Assembly: GCA_964609615.1 (NCBI GenBank)
Contig: CAZSRL010000010.1
Location: 1 to 32,184 of the forward strand
Length of the DNA stretch: 32,184 nt
Direction: 5' to 3'
Source: CAZSRL01 sp964609615
GTDB lineage: Bacteria > Bacillota_I > Bacilli_A > RF39 > UBA660
Below the pieces are notes generated by a model, which did no database searches, was not told the origin of the DNA, and was given only the letters and a program-made list of their open reading frames with translations. The stretch's first letter is position 1. Every line of letters begins with the position of its first letter. Shown here one piece after another: positions 22,973 to 31,060 of this stretch. The translations under genes and the position numbers were made by a program.

Positions 22973-24527
22973 AAAGATAATACTAACTACATTGTCGCCA
23001 AAAACTCATAGAACTTCAGAAGAAAACTTAGGAATTGGGTATTTAAAATCATCTCTTGTGAAAGCTGGATATAGTGTTGAAATTATCGATGCATGGTTAA
23101 ATGAACTTGAAGTTGAAGATGTGTATAATAGGATTATATCCCAGAAAGAAGATATTTTATTTGTGGGTATTTCTTCTTATATGTCCAATACTGAACCGAC
23201 AATTAATTTAATTTCACTTTTAAAACAGCATAATCCAAAAATAAAAATAGCATGCGGAGGTTTTGGACCGACATTTTATCCAGAAGATTATTTAAAATCA
23301 GGTTCTGATTATATAATGAGAGGAGAAGGAGAAAACGCAATATGTAGACTAGCTAAATGTATAGAAAATAATGAAATACCCTATGGTGTAAAAAATGTTG
23401 GCTTTTTTGATAATGAGGGTAATGTTATCTTAAATGAAATGGAATGTTTAAATGATGATTTAGATTCATTGCCTTTTCCTAGTAGAGATACAATGAAAAC
23501 AGTTTTGAGTAAAAAATCATCTGTTAATATGGTGACGGCAAGAGGATGTTCAGGTAATTGTGAATTTTGTTCTGTAATTTCTTTCTTTAGATTAAGTGAT
23601 GGTAAAGTATGGAGGACTAGAAGCATTACTAATATAGTTGATGAAATAGAGTTATTATATCGTCAAGGAGTTAAATATATAAAAATTGTAGATGATTCTT
23701 TTGTAGATGGTGTTAGAGATGAAAAATGGTGTGAAGATTTTGCCAACGAAATTGAAAAAAGAAATATTAAAGTGAAACTTAGAGGCCAAATCAGAGCAGA
23801 TAAGATCACTGATTCGATATTATGTAATTTAAAGAGGGCAGGTTTCTTCTCCTTTGCTTGCGGTATTGAAAATGGTTCGCAAAGTGCCTTGTCACGAATG
23901 AATAAAAATGCTACTCTCGAAGACAATAAAAATGCATTAGAATTGTTTAAAAAATATGGATATATTGTCCAAATGGGATATATATTATTTGATAAGGAAA
24001 CAACTTATGAAGAATTGTTTGAAAATTATGAGTTTATGTTAGATTATGATTTTGCGGTAACGAAGGGTATATTCTCTGAAATGTTTTCTGCTGAAGGAAC
24101 GAAATTAAATTCAAGATTGAGAGATGAACACAAATTACAAGAAAGTGATTTTATTAATAATAATAATAAATACACTATTGATAATACTGTAGTAGAAAAG
24201 ATATATACTGCACTTAAAAAGTGGCATAAAAGTCATAGTGAACTATATGATATGACAATTGATCCATTAACAGCACCAAAAGCAATATCAGATGAGGGAA
24301 TGCAAAAGTTTTATAATTATGCTATGAAGTTGAAGAAATTGGATTTATTGATGTTTAAAAGTATATTGTTGAGTGTAAAAGACAATCCTGATTTAGATGT
24401 CGAACAATATGTTCAAGAATTTATAAAAGAAACGAAATCAGAATATGATTCAATAGAACATGGCGTAACAAAATTATACAAAAAAGATAAATTATCTTAT
24501 AATGCTGTTTCAAATCCATTTATTTGA
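22962..24527 (+). CDS. B12-binding-domain-type radical SAM protein
   Basis: A 521-residue class B-like radical SAM enzyme. Residues 1-145 form a cobalamin-binding Rossmann-type domain (LGIGYLKSSLVKAGYSVEIIDAW, then FVGISSYMSN, KIACGGFGPTFYPE, YIMRGEGENA). The usual DxHxxG His is not seen, as in many members of this group, so base-off cobalamin binding is uncertain. The Fe-S motif CSGNCEFC is at 196-203, followed by IVDDSF, RGQIRAD and ACGIENGS barrel strands, and a 150-residue helical C-terminus. Known relatives methylate, or rearrange rings as OxsB does on deoxyadenosine phosphates. Last gene of the operon. Confidence 0.9.
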   Translation: MKAKKIILTTLSPKTHRTSEENLGIGYLKSSLVKAGYSVEIIDAWLNELEVEDVYNRIISQKEDILFVGISSYMSNTEPTINLISLLKQHNPKIKIACGGFGPTFYPEDYLKSGSDYIMRGEGENAICRLAKCIENNEIPYGVKNVGFFDNEGNVILNEMECLNDDLDSLPFPSRDTMKTVLSKKSSVNMVTARGCSGNCEFCSVISFFRLSDGKVWRTRSITNIVDEIELLYRQGVKYIKIVDDSFVDGVRDEKWCEDFANEIEKRNIKVKLRGQIRADKITDSILCNLKRAGFFSFACGIENGSQSALSRMNKNATLEDNKNALELFKKYGYIVQMGYILFDKETTYEELFENYEFMLDYDFAVTKGIFSEMFSAEGTKLNSRLRDEHKLQESDFINNNNKYTIDNTVVEKIYTALKKWHKSHSELYDMTIDPLTAPKAISDEGMQKFYNYAMKLKKLDLLMFKSILLSVKDNPDLDVEQYVQEFIKETKSEYDSIEHGVTKLYKKDKLSYNAVSNPFI

Positions 24528-24568
24528 TATTAAATTATTATATATATATACAAAAAAACAAAAATTTA

Positions 24569-24577
24569 TGCTATACT
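24569..24577 (+). promoter_or_regulatory. Extended -10 promoter of the pyrophosphatase gene
   Basis: TG-C-TATACT (24569-24577) with a poor -35 (TACAAA region about 24549). It gives a leader of about 53 bases before ATG 24637 with no obvious terminator-like structure. Confidence 0.45.
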
Positions 24578-24636
24578 ACAGTTGGTAGATAAGTTTTGCA
24601 TTATCGCTAAGGAAAGAATGAAATGGAGGAAAAAAA

Positions 24637-24981
24637 ATGAAAAAAACAAATGCTAAAGATTATTTAGGAAAAGAAGTAAGTATGAAAGTAGATAGAAAAT
24701 TAGGTTCTAGGCATCCAAAACATGGATTTATGTATATGTTGAATTATGGTTATATACCAAATACAACTAGTGGCGATGGAGAAGAACTAGATGCGTACTT
24801 AGTTGGAGAATTTGAACCTGTTGATTCTAGCACGGGTAAGGTTATTGCTGTAGTGCATAGAACAAATGATGATGATGATAAATTGATTGTATCTAGAGAG
24901 GGAAATGATTATTCAGATGATGCTATTAGAGCATTAACAGAATTTCAAGAAAAATATTTTGAGTCAGTTATTATTAGATAA
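24637..24981 (+). CDS. Short inorganic pyrophosphatase-like protein
   Basis: A 114-residue protein with the core of soluble family I pyrophosphatase: KVDRKLGSRHPKHGFMY, NYGYIPNTTSGDGEELDAYLVG (the Asp-rich metal site, residues 44-65), AVVHRTNDDDDKLIV. It is shorter than the classical 170-residue enzyme, but the fold seems complete from first strand to last helix (IRALTEFQEKYF), and this compact form is recognisable in Firmicutes. It would hydrolyse pyrophosphate or a related phosphoanhydride. ATG 24637 follows TGGAGG. Its stop is 26 bases before the helicase gene, so the two may be one unit. Confidence 0.82.
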   Translation: MKKTNAKDYLGKEVSMKVDRKLGSRHPKHGFMYMLNYGYIPNTTSGDGEELDAYLVGEFEPVDSSTGKVIAVVHRTNDDDDKLIVSREGNDYSDDAIRALTEFQEKYFESVIIR

Positions 24982-24992
24982 CTTACTTTGGA

Positions 24993-25000
24993 GGGGGGGG
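24993..25000 (+). repeat. G8 homopolymer at the helicase ribosome-binding site
   Basis: Eight consecutive G residues merge with the ribosome-binding site of the gene at 25008. In DNA this AT-rich a run of eight G is striking. Slippage would change the spacing between the GGAGG before it, or the GGGAG after it, and the ATG. Confidence 0.75.
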
Positions 25001-25007
25001 AGACAAA

Positions 25008-27200
25008 ATGAAAGCTTTAGAATTAGAAAAAGAAAAAGTAAAATTAAAGAAAACTATTGAAATTATTGGTGAGATTTTAAATGAAAAAGAATTAGATTTG
25101 AAAAAAATATTTAATGATTTTTCAGGAGATAGAGAAGAATTATGGAGAATTGCTGATAGAAAAAAACTTCATATAAGTAATTTAAAAACATCATTAAATA
25201 AACCATATTTTGCTAGAATTGATTTTACTTCTGAAGAAGATGGAAAAACAAGTTCAATATATATTGGAAAAAATGGTGTAACAAAGGATACAGATATTGT
25301 CGTTACGGATTGGCGTGCTCCGATTAGTTCTTTATATTATGATGCAGAAGTTGGGGATTGCAGTTTTGAAGCACCAGATGGCACAATAAAGGGCAATATG
25401 TCTTTAAAAAGGCAATATGAAATAGAAAATGGAAAATTACAGGATTATTTTGATGTTGATTTGGTATCTCAGGATAGCTTGCTTCAAAAATATCTTAATA
25501 GTAATAATGATGCAAGATTAAAAAGTATAGTTTCTACAATTCAAAAAGAACAAAATGATGTTATTAGGCGAAAAATATCAGACAATATAATCATTCAAGG
25601 TGTAGCTGGTTCAGGAAAAACAACCATTGCTCTACACAGAATTGCATATTTAGTTTATAACTATATAAAAAATATAAATCAAAATCAATATTTAGTAGTT
25701 GGTCCAAATTCTGTATTTTTAAAATATATAAAATCAGTTTTACCAGATCTGGATGTTGATGGAGTAAAGCAATGTACCTATGAAGAGTTTGTTAAAAATT
25801 ATACTGGTGAAGATATTAATATCAACGATTCAGATAAAAAGGTAATTGAAAGTATTTCTGGTAAAAAAGAGCATGATGTTGATAAATTTAAGTGTTCAAT
25901 AAAGTATCAAAAAATGTTGGAACAATTTATGAATCTATATTTTTACAGCATTACTTCAAAATCTCTTATGTTAGGTGATTTTGAAGTGTTGCCAAAGGAA
26001 ATGATGACTGAAGTATTTCAAAGTACTGCGACTGGATTTTCAAGTAATCTAAGTAGTAGAATAGAAAATACTATTGATAGATTGTGCAAATATATTGAGG
26101 AACATCAAGATACAATAAAGCGAAAATATAGTAATTATTCTCACGAGTTATTTCAAACAGCACAAACTGAAGAAGAAAAAAATAAGATGAGAAAACAATT
26201 TTCTAAAGAGAGAGCAGAGATAACAAAAAATTGTAGGAGTACTATACGAAAATATTTTAACAAAGTAAAATTAGAGCCAACAAAAATATATAAGTTATTT
26301 ATAAGTACTATTTCTGATTTTGATCTTTACAAGTATGATAATTTAAGTGAATTGAAAAAGATAACAACGAAAAATATAAAGAGTAATTCCTATGATTTTG
26401 AAGATTTAGCAGCATTACTTTATATTAAAGCACTAACATCGCCAGACAGAAATTATGAAAAAATAAGACATGTTGTTATTGATGAAGCACAAGATTTAGG
26501 AGAATTTAATTTTTATACTTTAAAAAAAGTTTTACCATCTGCTACTTTTAGCATTTTTGGTGATTTGGCTCAATCAATATATGATTATCGTGGTATAGAT
26601 AATTGGAATGATGTTAATAGAACAATGTTTGATAACGAAGGAGAAATTGTTAATTTTAACAAAAGTTATCGTACAACGGCTGAAATAATGGAAGCTGCAG
26701 ATGATGTGGCTGAGAGTATAGGCTTGAATCGCTCTGATTTAGTTGTAAGACATGGTGAAGATGTTAATTTAACTGAGGTTGAACAAGAAAAAAACATTGC
26801 TAGCCATATTGCAGATAAAATTCAAGAATATAAAGAAAAAGGCTATAAAACTATTGCAGTAATTAGTAAAACAGATTTACTATCAAATTCTATTAACGAT
26901 GAATTAGCGAGTGTCGGGGTTGATATACCAAATGTTACTGCAAATGATGATTTAAGTGATGAAAAATTTAGGATATGTACAATTTCTAATCAATTAGGAA
27001 AAGGTTTAGAATTTGATGCAGTAATAATTAATAATGCTAGTGAAGAGAATTATTCATCTGATAATGATTTGGATATGAAACTGTTATATGTAGCAATAAC
27101 AAGAGCATTACATGAGTTAGATATTGTTTATGCTGAAAACCTAACTAAACCATTAGAAAATAGAGTAAAAAAAAACAAAACTAGAATGAAAAAACATTAG
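25008..27200 (+). CDS. helD: HelD-type superfamily 1 helicase/RNA polymerase recycling factor
   Basis: A 730-residue UvrD-like ATPase of the HelD class. The N-terminus is a charged antiparallel helical arm (1-60), followed by the HelD signature IYIGKNGVTKD...VVTDWRAPISSLYYDAEVG (about 85-120). The motor then follows with KEQNDVIRR, Walker A GVAGSGKTTIALHR (about 197-210), Walker B DEAQDL (near 491), SIFGDLAQSIYDYRG, FNKSYRTTAEI, and a late GKGLEFDAVIIN and LYVAITRA. HelD inserts into RNA polymerase channels to release stalled enzyme; actinobacterial relatives can displace rifampicin. Starts at ATG 25008 behind the G8 tract. Confidence 0.9.
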   Translation: MKALELEKEKVKLKKTIEIIGEILNEKELDLKKIFNDFSGDREELWRIADRKKLHISNLKTSLNKPYFARIDFTSEEDGKTSSIYIGKNGVTKDTDIVVTDWRAPISSLYYDAEVGDCSFEAPDGTIKGNMSLKRQYEIENGKLQDYFDVDLVSQDSLLQKYLNSNNDARLKSIVSTIQKEQNDVIRRKISDNIIIQGVAGSGKTTIALHRIAYLVYNYIKNINQNQYLVVGPNSVFLKYIKSVLPDLDVDGVKQCTYEEFVKNYTGEDININDSDKKVIESISGKKEHDVDKFKCSIKYQKMLEQFMNLYFYSITSKSLMLGDFEVLPKEMMTEVFQSTATGFSSNLSSRIENTIDRLCKYIEEHQDTIKRKYSNYSHELFQTAQTEEEKNKMRKQFSKERAEITKNCRSTIRKYFNKVKLEPTKIYKLFISTISDFDLYKYDNLSELKKITTKNIKSNSYDFEDLAALLYIKALTSPDRNYEKIRHVVIDEAQDLGEFNFYTLKKVLPSATFSIFGDLAQSIYDYRGIDNWNDVNRTMFDNEGEIVNFNKSYRTTAEIMEAADDVAESIGLNRSDLVVRHGEDVNLTEVEQEKNIASHIADKIQEYKEKGYKTIAVISKTDLLSNSINDELASVGVDIPNVTANDDLSDEKFRICTISNQLGKGLEFDAVIINNASEENYSSDNDLDMKLLYVAITRALHELDIVYAENLTKPLENRVKKNKTRMKKH

Positions 27201-27208
27201 TGTATTGT

Positions 27209-27253
27209 ATAGTAATAAGTAGCACTTTTCTAACTACTTATTACTATTTTTTT
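27209..27253 (+). terminator. Terminator after the HelD-like gene
   Basis: A 14-bp perfect stem (27209-27222 with 27234-27247) followed by a run of T to 27253. From here to 27424 no gene is seen. Confidence 0.88.
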
Positions 27254-27424
27254 GTATTATAAATTTTTATTGTAATTATTATATTGAAGTAGGGTATTAA
27301 AAAATTTATTTCAAACCATGTTTTATTATAGTTTCTTGATATTTTTTTTAGCTATAGTATTATTATAGTATAATAATGTACATATATAGTTTGTTATTTT
27401 CCTTATATAAATATTTAGCTTTAA

Positions 27425-28729
27425 TTTTTTATAAATTATAGTGGATATTTTAATTTTGGAAAATATAATGAGTTATATCATGCAAAAGAATTGTCATTGC
27501 CCTTAAATTATAGATCAACAGAAGATATTTTAGGATTGGCTAGAAGCGTTATTGGAAATAATATTAAAATAATAGGAACCAGAGATCACAATGAAAAAGT
27601 TACAATATTACAACATTATGATGAATTTACAGAAGCTAATCATATAGCAGAAAAAATCAAGGAGTATGTTGTTAATAAAGATGATAACTATAGTGATATT
27701 GCAATATTATATAGAACACAAAAACAATCTGATATAATTTCAAATGTATTGGATAAAAAAAATATTCCTTATGAAATTTCTAAAAAAAGAACATTAAATG
27801 AAATACCCGTTTTATGTTGGTTTATATCATTATTAAAATGTTCGATAAATAATAAAGATAAAACTAATTTTATAAAAGTTTTATCTGATGATAATTTTGG
27901 AATTTGTACAAATGCAAAAGCAAAAAAACTTATAAAAGAAAATAAGGTAGATTTAGTGTATAAAATTTATAACTTTAATAATTTTATTGTTAAAGAAAAG
28001 GATGTAAAATAAATATATAATTATTTTCAGTTAGATAATTATATTATGCCAACTTCATTTGAATATCAAGAAAATAAGTTATTATTAGATACTTTAATTA
28101 ATAAGATATCAGTTTACATAAAGGATACTAAATTAGATATCAAGAGTGCGCTTAATGAATTTATTAATTCTTCAGCATTATATGGTTTGAATATTCTTGA
28201 TAATACTATAGATACTGAAAATGATTCTGTAAAACTAATGACACTTCATGCAGCAAAAGGTTTGGAATTCAAATATGTTTTTATTATTGGCGCAAATGAT
28301 GGTATGATACCTTTAATAAGAAAACCATACAATTTTGATGATATTGAAGAGGAAAGAAGACTTTTTTATGTGGGCATTACGAGAGCAATAGATAATTTGG
28401 AAATTTCATATTATGCTAATCCGAGTTACTTTGGTGCGTTTAGTGATATTAGTCGTTTTTTGCCAACAATGTCTAGTATTGGAACAAAACATATAGGTGA
28501 TGAATCAAAAGCACAATATTCTAATTTTCAAAATATTATTAGAGAAATGGAAAAAAATAATATTGCTCCGAAGGAGAAAATAGAGGATAAAAAAATTTCT
28601 AAAGTAAAACACCCAAGATATGGTGTTGGAATAGTGATAAACGAAACAGAAGATATACTAGAAGTAGAATTTGAAAAGTATGGGAAAAAAGAGTTATTAA
28701 AAGCGCTTGATACTGTAGAAAGACTTTAA
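27425..28729 (+). pseudogene. Broken UvrD/PcrA-like helicase, N-terminus missing and one internal stop
   Basis: The frame resembles the C-terminal half of a superfamily 1 helicase: LPLNYRSTEDIL (motif IV, near 27500), IAILYRTQKQSD, a 2B-like region, then VKLMTLHAAKGLEFKYVFIIG (motif V), EEERRLFYVGITRA (motif VI) and a PcrA-type C-terminal tail (KVKHPRYGVGIV). A single in-frame TAA (28010-28012) splits it; both sides stay in the same frame. Everything before motif IV, including Walker A and B, is absent, and a stop at 27422-27424 closes the frame upstream. No ribosome-binding site. Remnant of a helicase lost by deletion. Confidence 0.85.
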
Positions 28730-28828
28730 TATAGTTTGAGTAATGCTGCAATAATTTCTGCATTAACATAAACAAGATACAATTATACGCAAATTAAGCG
28801 CATCTTTTGCCCCAAAATGAAAAAATTC

Positions 28829-29040
28829 TTGACAAAGGACAATATTAATATTACTATAGGTCTCAGATTTATATTTGAGGGGTATGGTATAGTGTTACAT
28901 ATTTTTCTATTGTTTTATGAATTTGATCGTTTTATATCGTTAATTTACAAATCGAATAGGGAATTTTGTCCTCAAAAAGTTGAAATAATTAAAAGAGTGA
29001 AAAATAGTTTAGAAAATAGGCTGTTTCTCACTCTTTTTTT
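28829..29040 (+). ncRNA. Candidate small RNA with own promoter and terminator
   Basis: TTGACA (28829-28834), a 17-base spacer and TACTAT (28852-28857) form a near-consensus promoter. A terminator hairpin (28995-29007 with 29021-29033, 13 positions with one mismatch and one G-U) ends in seven T. The implied transcript is about 175 bases. Inside it TTTGAGG (28874-28880) can pair with CCTCAAA (28970-28976) to close a long domain. An open frame crossing this region has no ribosome-binding site and runs through the terminator. It could instead be a short leader of the next gene. The remainder of 28730-29127 shows nothing else. Confidence 0.45.
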
Positions 29041-29127
29041 GCTTTATAGAAATTATAAGATTCATTTCCTCCTCAAGAAAAATTTTATAAGTAATTATAG
29101 TATTAAAATAGATTGGGGGAAATGAAA

Positions 29128-29544
29128 ATGAACTTGAAAGTAGCCAATGATAGGATTATTGTATTAGAGAGTCAAATAAATAATATGTTGAATAAAAAAG
29201 AATGTGAAAAATCAAAAGTTTTGCCACAAGCTACTGTATATAAAAAAGATGTTGTTTTTACAAGCAGAGTAGAAAAGAATAAGTTTTTATATTATATTTT
29301 TAACAATCAAAAATATGATGAAGAATTATCAATACTTTATAAAGAAAAAGAAATACTTTTAAAATATATTAGTACAGAATTAAAAAGATTAAACAAATAT
29401 AAAGAAAAGGAAAAATTAATTATTTATTATAAAGAAGATTTAACACAAAAATTGAAATGGACTGAGATATCAAATAAGGTTAATTTATCTGTATCGCAAT
29501 GTAGACTTATTTATAAAGTTTATAAACAAAAAAGAAATATTTAA
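29128..29544 (+). CDS. Sigma-70 region 4/ArpU-like small regulator
   Basis: A 138-residue protein: a helical N-terminus (MNLKVANDRIIVLESQINNML), a middle coil (YDEELSILYKEKEILLKYISTELKRL) and a C-terminal helix-turn-helix (KLKWTEISNKVNLSVSQCRLIYKVYKQ, about 108-134). This is the outline of the phage/ICE ArpU-like and sigma-like proteins that commonly sit beside serine recombinases in Firmicutes elements. ATG 29128 is chosen because GGGGGA (29115-29120) is seven bases before it and too close to the ATG at 29122. The first two segments resemble the N-terminus of the protein at 29665, so it is a paralogue of the donor of that fusion. Confidence 0.75.
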   Translation: MNLKVANDRIIVLESQINNMLNKKECEKSKVLPQATVYKKDVVFTSRVEKNKFLYYIFNNQKYDEELSILYKEKEILLKYISTELKRLNKYKEKEKLIIYYKEDLTQKLKWTEISNKVNLSVSQCRLIYKVYKQKRNI

Positions 29545-29610
29545 AAATATAAGATGGACATTCATAATCACTTTTTTATGGTAACATGGTATTGTAAGAA
29601 AAAAATTTCT

Positions 29611-29645
29611 AAAGAGTGATGTGTATTATTGCATTGCTCTTTTTT
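29611..29645 (+). terminator. Hairpin and T run before the recombinase
   Basis: Bases 29611-29622 and 29631-29642 pair over about 12 positions with three G-U, then T residues to 29645. It would end transcription from the sigma-like gene, so the recombinase frame, which starts 20 bases later, depends on read-through. Confidence 0.65.
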
Positions 29646-29664
29646 CTTGCAAGGAGGGTATAGT

Positions 29665-30954
29665 ATGGAGCTAAAACAGGCAAATAGTGAAGTTGAAAGA
29701 ATAGAAAATTCAATTGATTACTGGTTAAGTATTAAAGAATTAGAAATCGAAAAACATGAAATTTATCATATTTATACTGATGATGAGTATAAGAAAATAA
29801 TAAATGCAATAAGTTTGGAAATAGACAAATTATATGAAGAAAAAGAGAAACTTGTTTTATTTATAGATGATGAATTAAAAAAAATTTTTGAACTATATGT
29901 CTACGAAAATATTGGTACAACAAAGTTAAGCCATAAGTTATTTGAAGAATATGGATATACAAATAGTAAAGGAAATCCTATTCATGCATCTAATATTAGA
30001 GACATAATTAGAAATCCTAAATATAAAGGATACTATTGTGCTAATAAAGGTGAAACAATAGACTTTAGAACAAAAAAGAGAAAGCTTCATTCAAAGGAAG
30101 AATGGATATTGTATAGAGATAATGAAAATGTTCCTCAAATTATTGATGAAGAACTTTGGAAAGAAGCAAATGAAAAAATAGATGCTAGAGGAAAAAAACA
30201 TTCTGCCCGAGATAAAAGTGTATATACTAGAAGATTTCCTTTATCTGGAATGCTTCAGTGTGCGCATGATGGTTGCACATATATTAGAGGCAATTGGAAA
30301 CTAAAAAATGGTAAGAGAGTTTATTGGGGTTGTGATACTTATAGAAAAAATGGTAAAGCAAAATCTAATGGCTGTAATTCTCCACTTTTATATGAAGATG
30401 AACTTATTCAAGCATTTAAGCCGATAGTGAAAAATATTATTGACAATAAAGATGGTATTCTTAAAGAAATATGTACTTTACTAAACGAAGCAAGTCACAC
30501 AACTGATTATAAAAAAGAAAAATCTAAAATAAGCAAACAAATTATGACTGTTGAAAAGCAAAAGGATAATTTATTTGCAATGAGAAGTAATAATGAAATT
30601 TCTTCAGAAGAATTTGCAACATATAGAAATAAATATAACTCTAAAATAGATACTCTAAATGAAGCATTTGATAAAATAGCAGCACTTGAAGAAAATGCAA
30701 AAACATCGTTAGAATCTGTTGATACATTAAAAGAAACAATTGATAATATCATAAATATAAATGATGATAGTGTTTTATCAATTTTATCTTCTTTATTTGA
30801 AAAGATTATTGTTGAAACAAATCATGAAAATAATGGAAACAAAAAAGCAGTTCTTCATTGCCAATTAAAAATTGAGGGAGACAAAAGGTATAATTTACCT
30901 TTGTCTCAATTATCACTTCTTTTTAAGAGTAACGAGAGGATTTGTAGCTCCTAG
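29665..30954 (+). pseudogene. Large serine recombinase lacking its catalytic domain, fused to a sigma-like N-terminus
   Basis: A 429-residue open frame. From residue 74 it is a normal large serine recombinase: recombinase domain (IFELYVYENIGTTKLSHKL to IIRNPKYKGYY, 74-124), zinc ribbon with Cys 199, 204, 223 and 237, a coiled coil (about 280-370) and a C-terminal tail. The 140-residue resolvase domain with the nucleophilic Ser and its Arg set is missing. Residues 1-73 instead resemble the coil of the sigma-like protein at 29128 (IDKLYEEKEKL against LSILYKEKEIL). The join falls in an A8T5 run near 29877-29889. ATG 29665 follows AAGGAGGG. Its last residues are read from the attR core and from spoVS. 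DNA binding may survive; strand cutting cannot. Confidence 0.88.
30933..30939 (+). repeat. attR core
   Basis: CGAGAGG, identical to 12841-12847. To its right spoVS resumes in frame with GGA-TTT-GTA (Gly-Phe-Val). To its left is recombinase coding sequence. Confidence 0.85.
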
Positions 30955-31048
30955 TGGAAAGAATTTAGTTATTACACCCGAGTTTAATGATGTTTTAATT
31001 GGCGGTGAAGAAAGAACAGCAATAAAACTAATAGTAGAGTCTAAATAA
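30938..31048 (+). pseudogene. spoVS: spoVS, 3' part (codons 51-86)
   Basis: Codes for the end of SpoVS: GFVAPSGKNLVITPEF, then GGEERTAIKLIVESK and TAA at 31046-31048. It has no start codon or ribosome-binding site of its own. Joined to 12696-12847 it gives exactly 86 residues, the normal SpoVS length, with the family sequence VTIARGFVAPSG across the join. Confidence 0.95.
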
Positions 31049-31058
31049 GACTCTTTTT
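31036..31058 (+). terminator. Terminator of spoVS
   Basis: AGAGTCT (31036-31042) pairs with AGACTCT (31048-31054), then T residues. The spoVS stop codon lies in the loop and stem, so this is the original terminator of the host gene. Confidence 0.85.
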
Positions 31059-31060
31059 AT

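Larger units (their letters stand above)
12841..30939 (+). mobile_element. 18.1-kb serine-recombinase element integrated in spoVS
   Basis: The boundaries follow from the broken host gene: spoVS stops matching at the left CGAGAGG (12841-12847) and resumes at the right CGAGAGG (30933-30939). Recombination between the two copies removes 18,092 bp and rebuilds an 86-codon spoVS without a scar. A large serine recombinase reads into the right end, the usual place. Cargo includes two DNA methyltransferases, four regulators, a radical SAM/nucleoside operon and a HelD-like motor. No conjugation, relaxase, phage structural or replication genes are seen, so it is not a complete phage or conjugative element. 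The recombinase lacks its catalytic domain, so self-mobility is doubtful. Confidence 0.92.

Noticed and set aside
19605..24527. RiPP cluster with a short precursor peptide
   Set aside because: Gaps between the genes are 17 bases or less, the space before the first gene is 82 bases and is filled by a terminator and promoter, and the gap after the last gene has no small frame with a ribosome-binding site.
28817..29125. 102-codon open frame on the plus strand
   Set aside because: It has no ribosome-binding site, covers the -35 and -10 boxes and a strong terminator, and its sequence is not protein-like; the promoter-terminator reading is better.
12841..30939. Element as a prophage or conjugative transposon
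   Set aside because: No capsid, tail, terminase, lysis, relaxase, VirB4/TraG or replication genes are present; only the recombinase type and the ArpU-like gene are shared with such elements.
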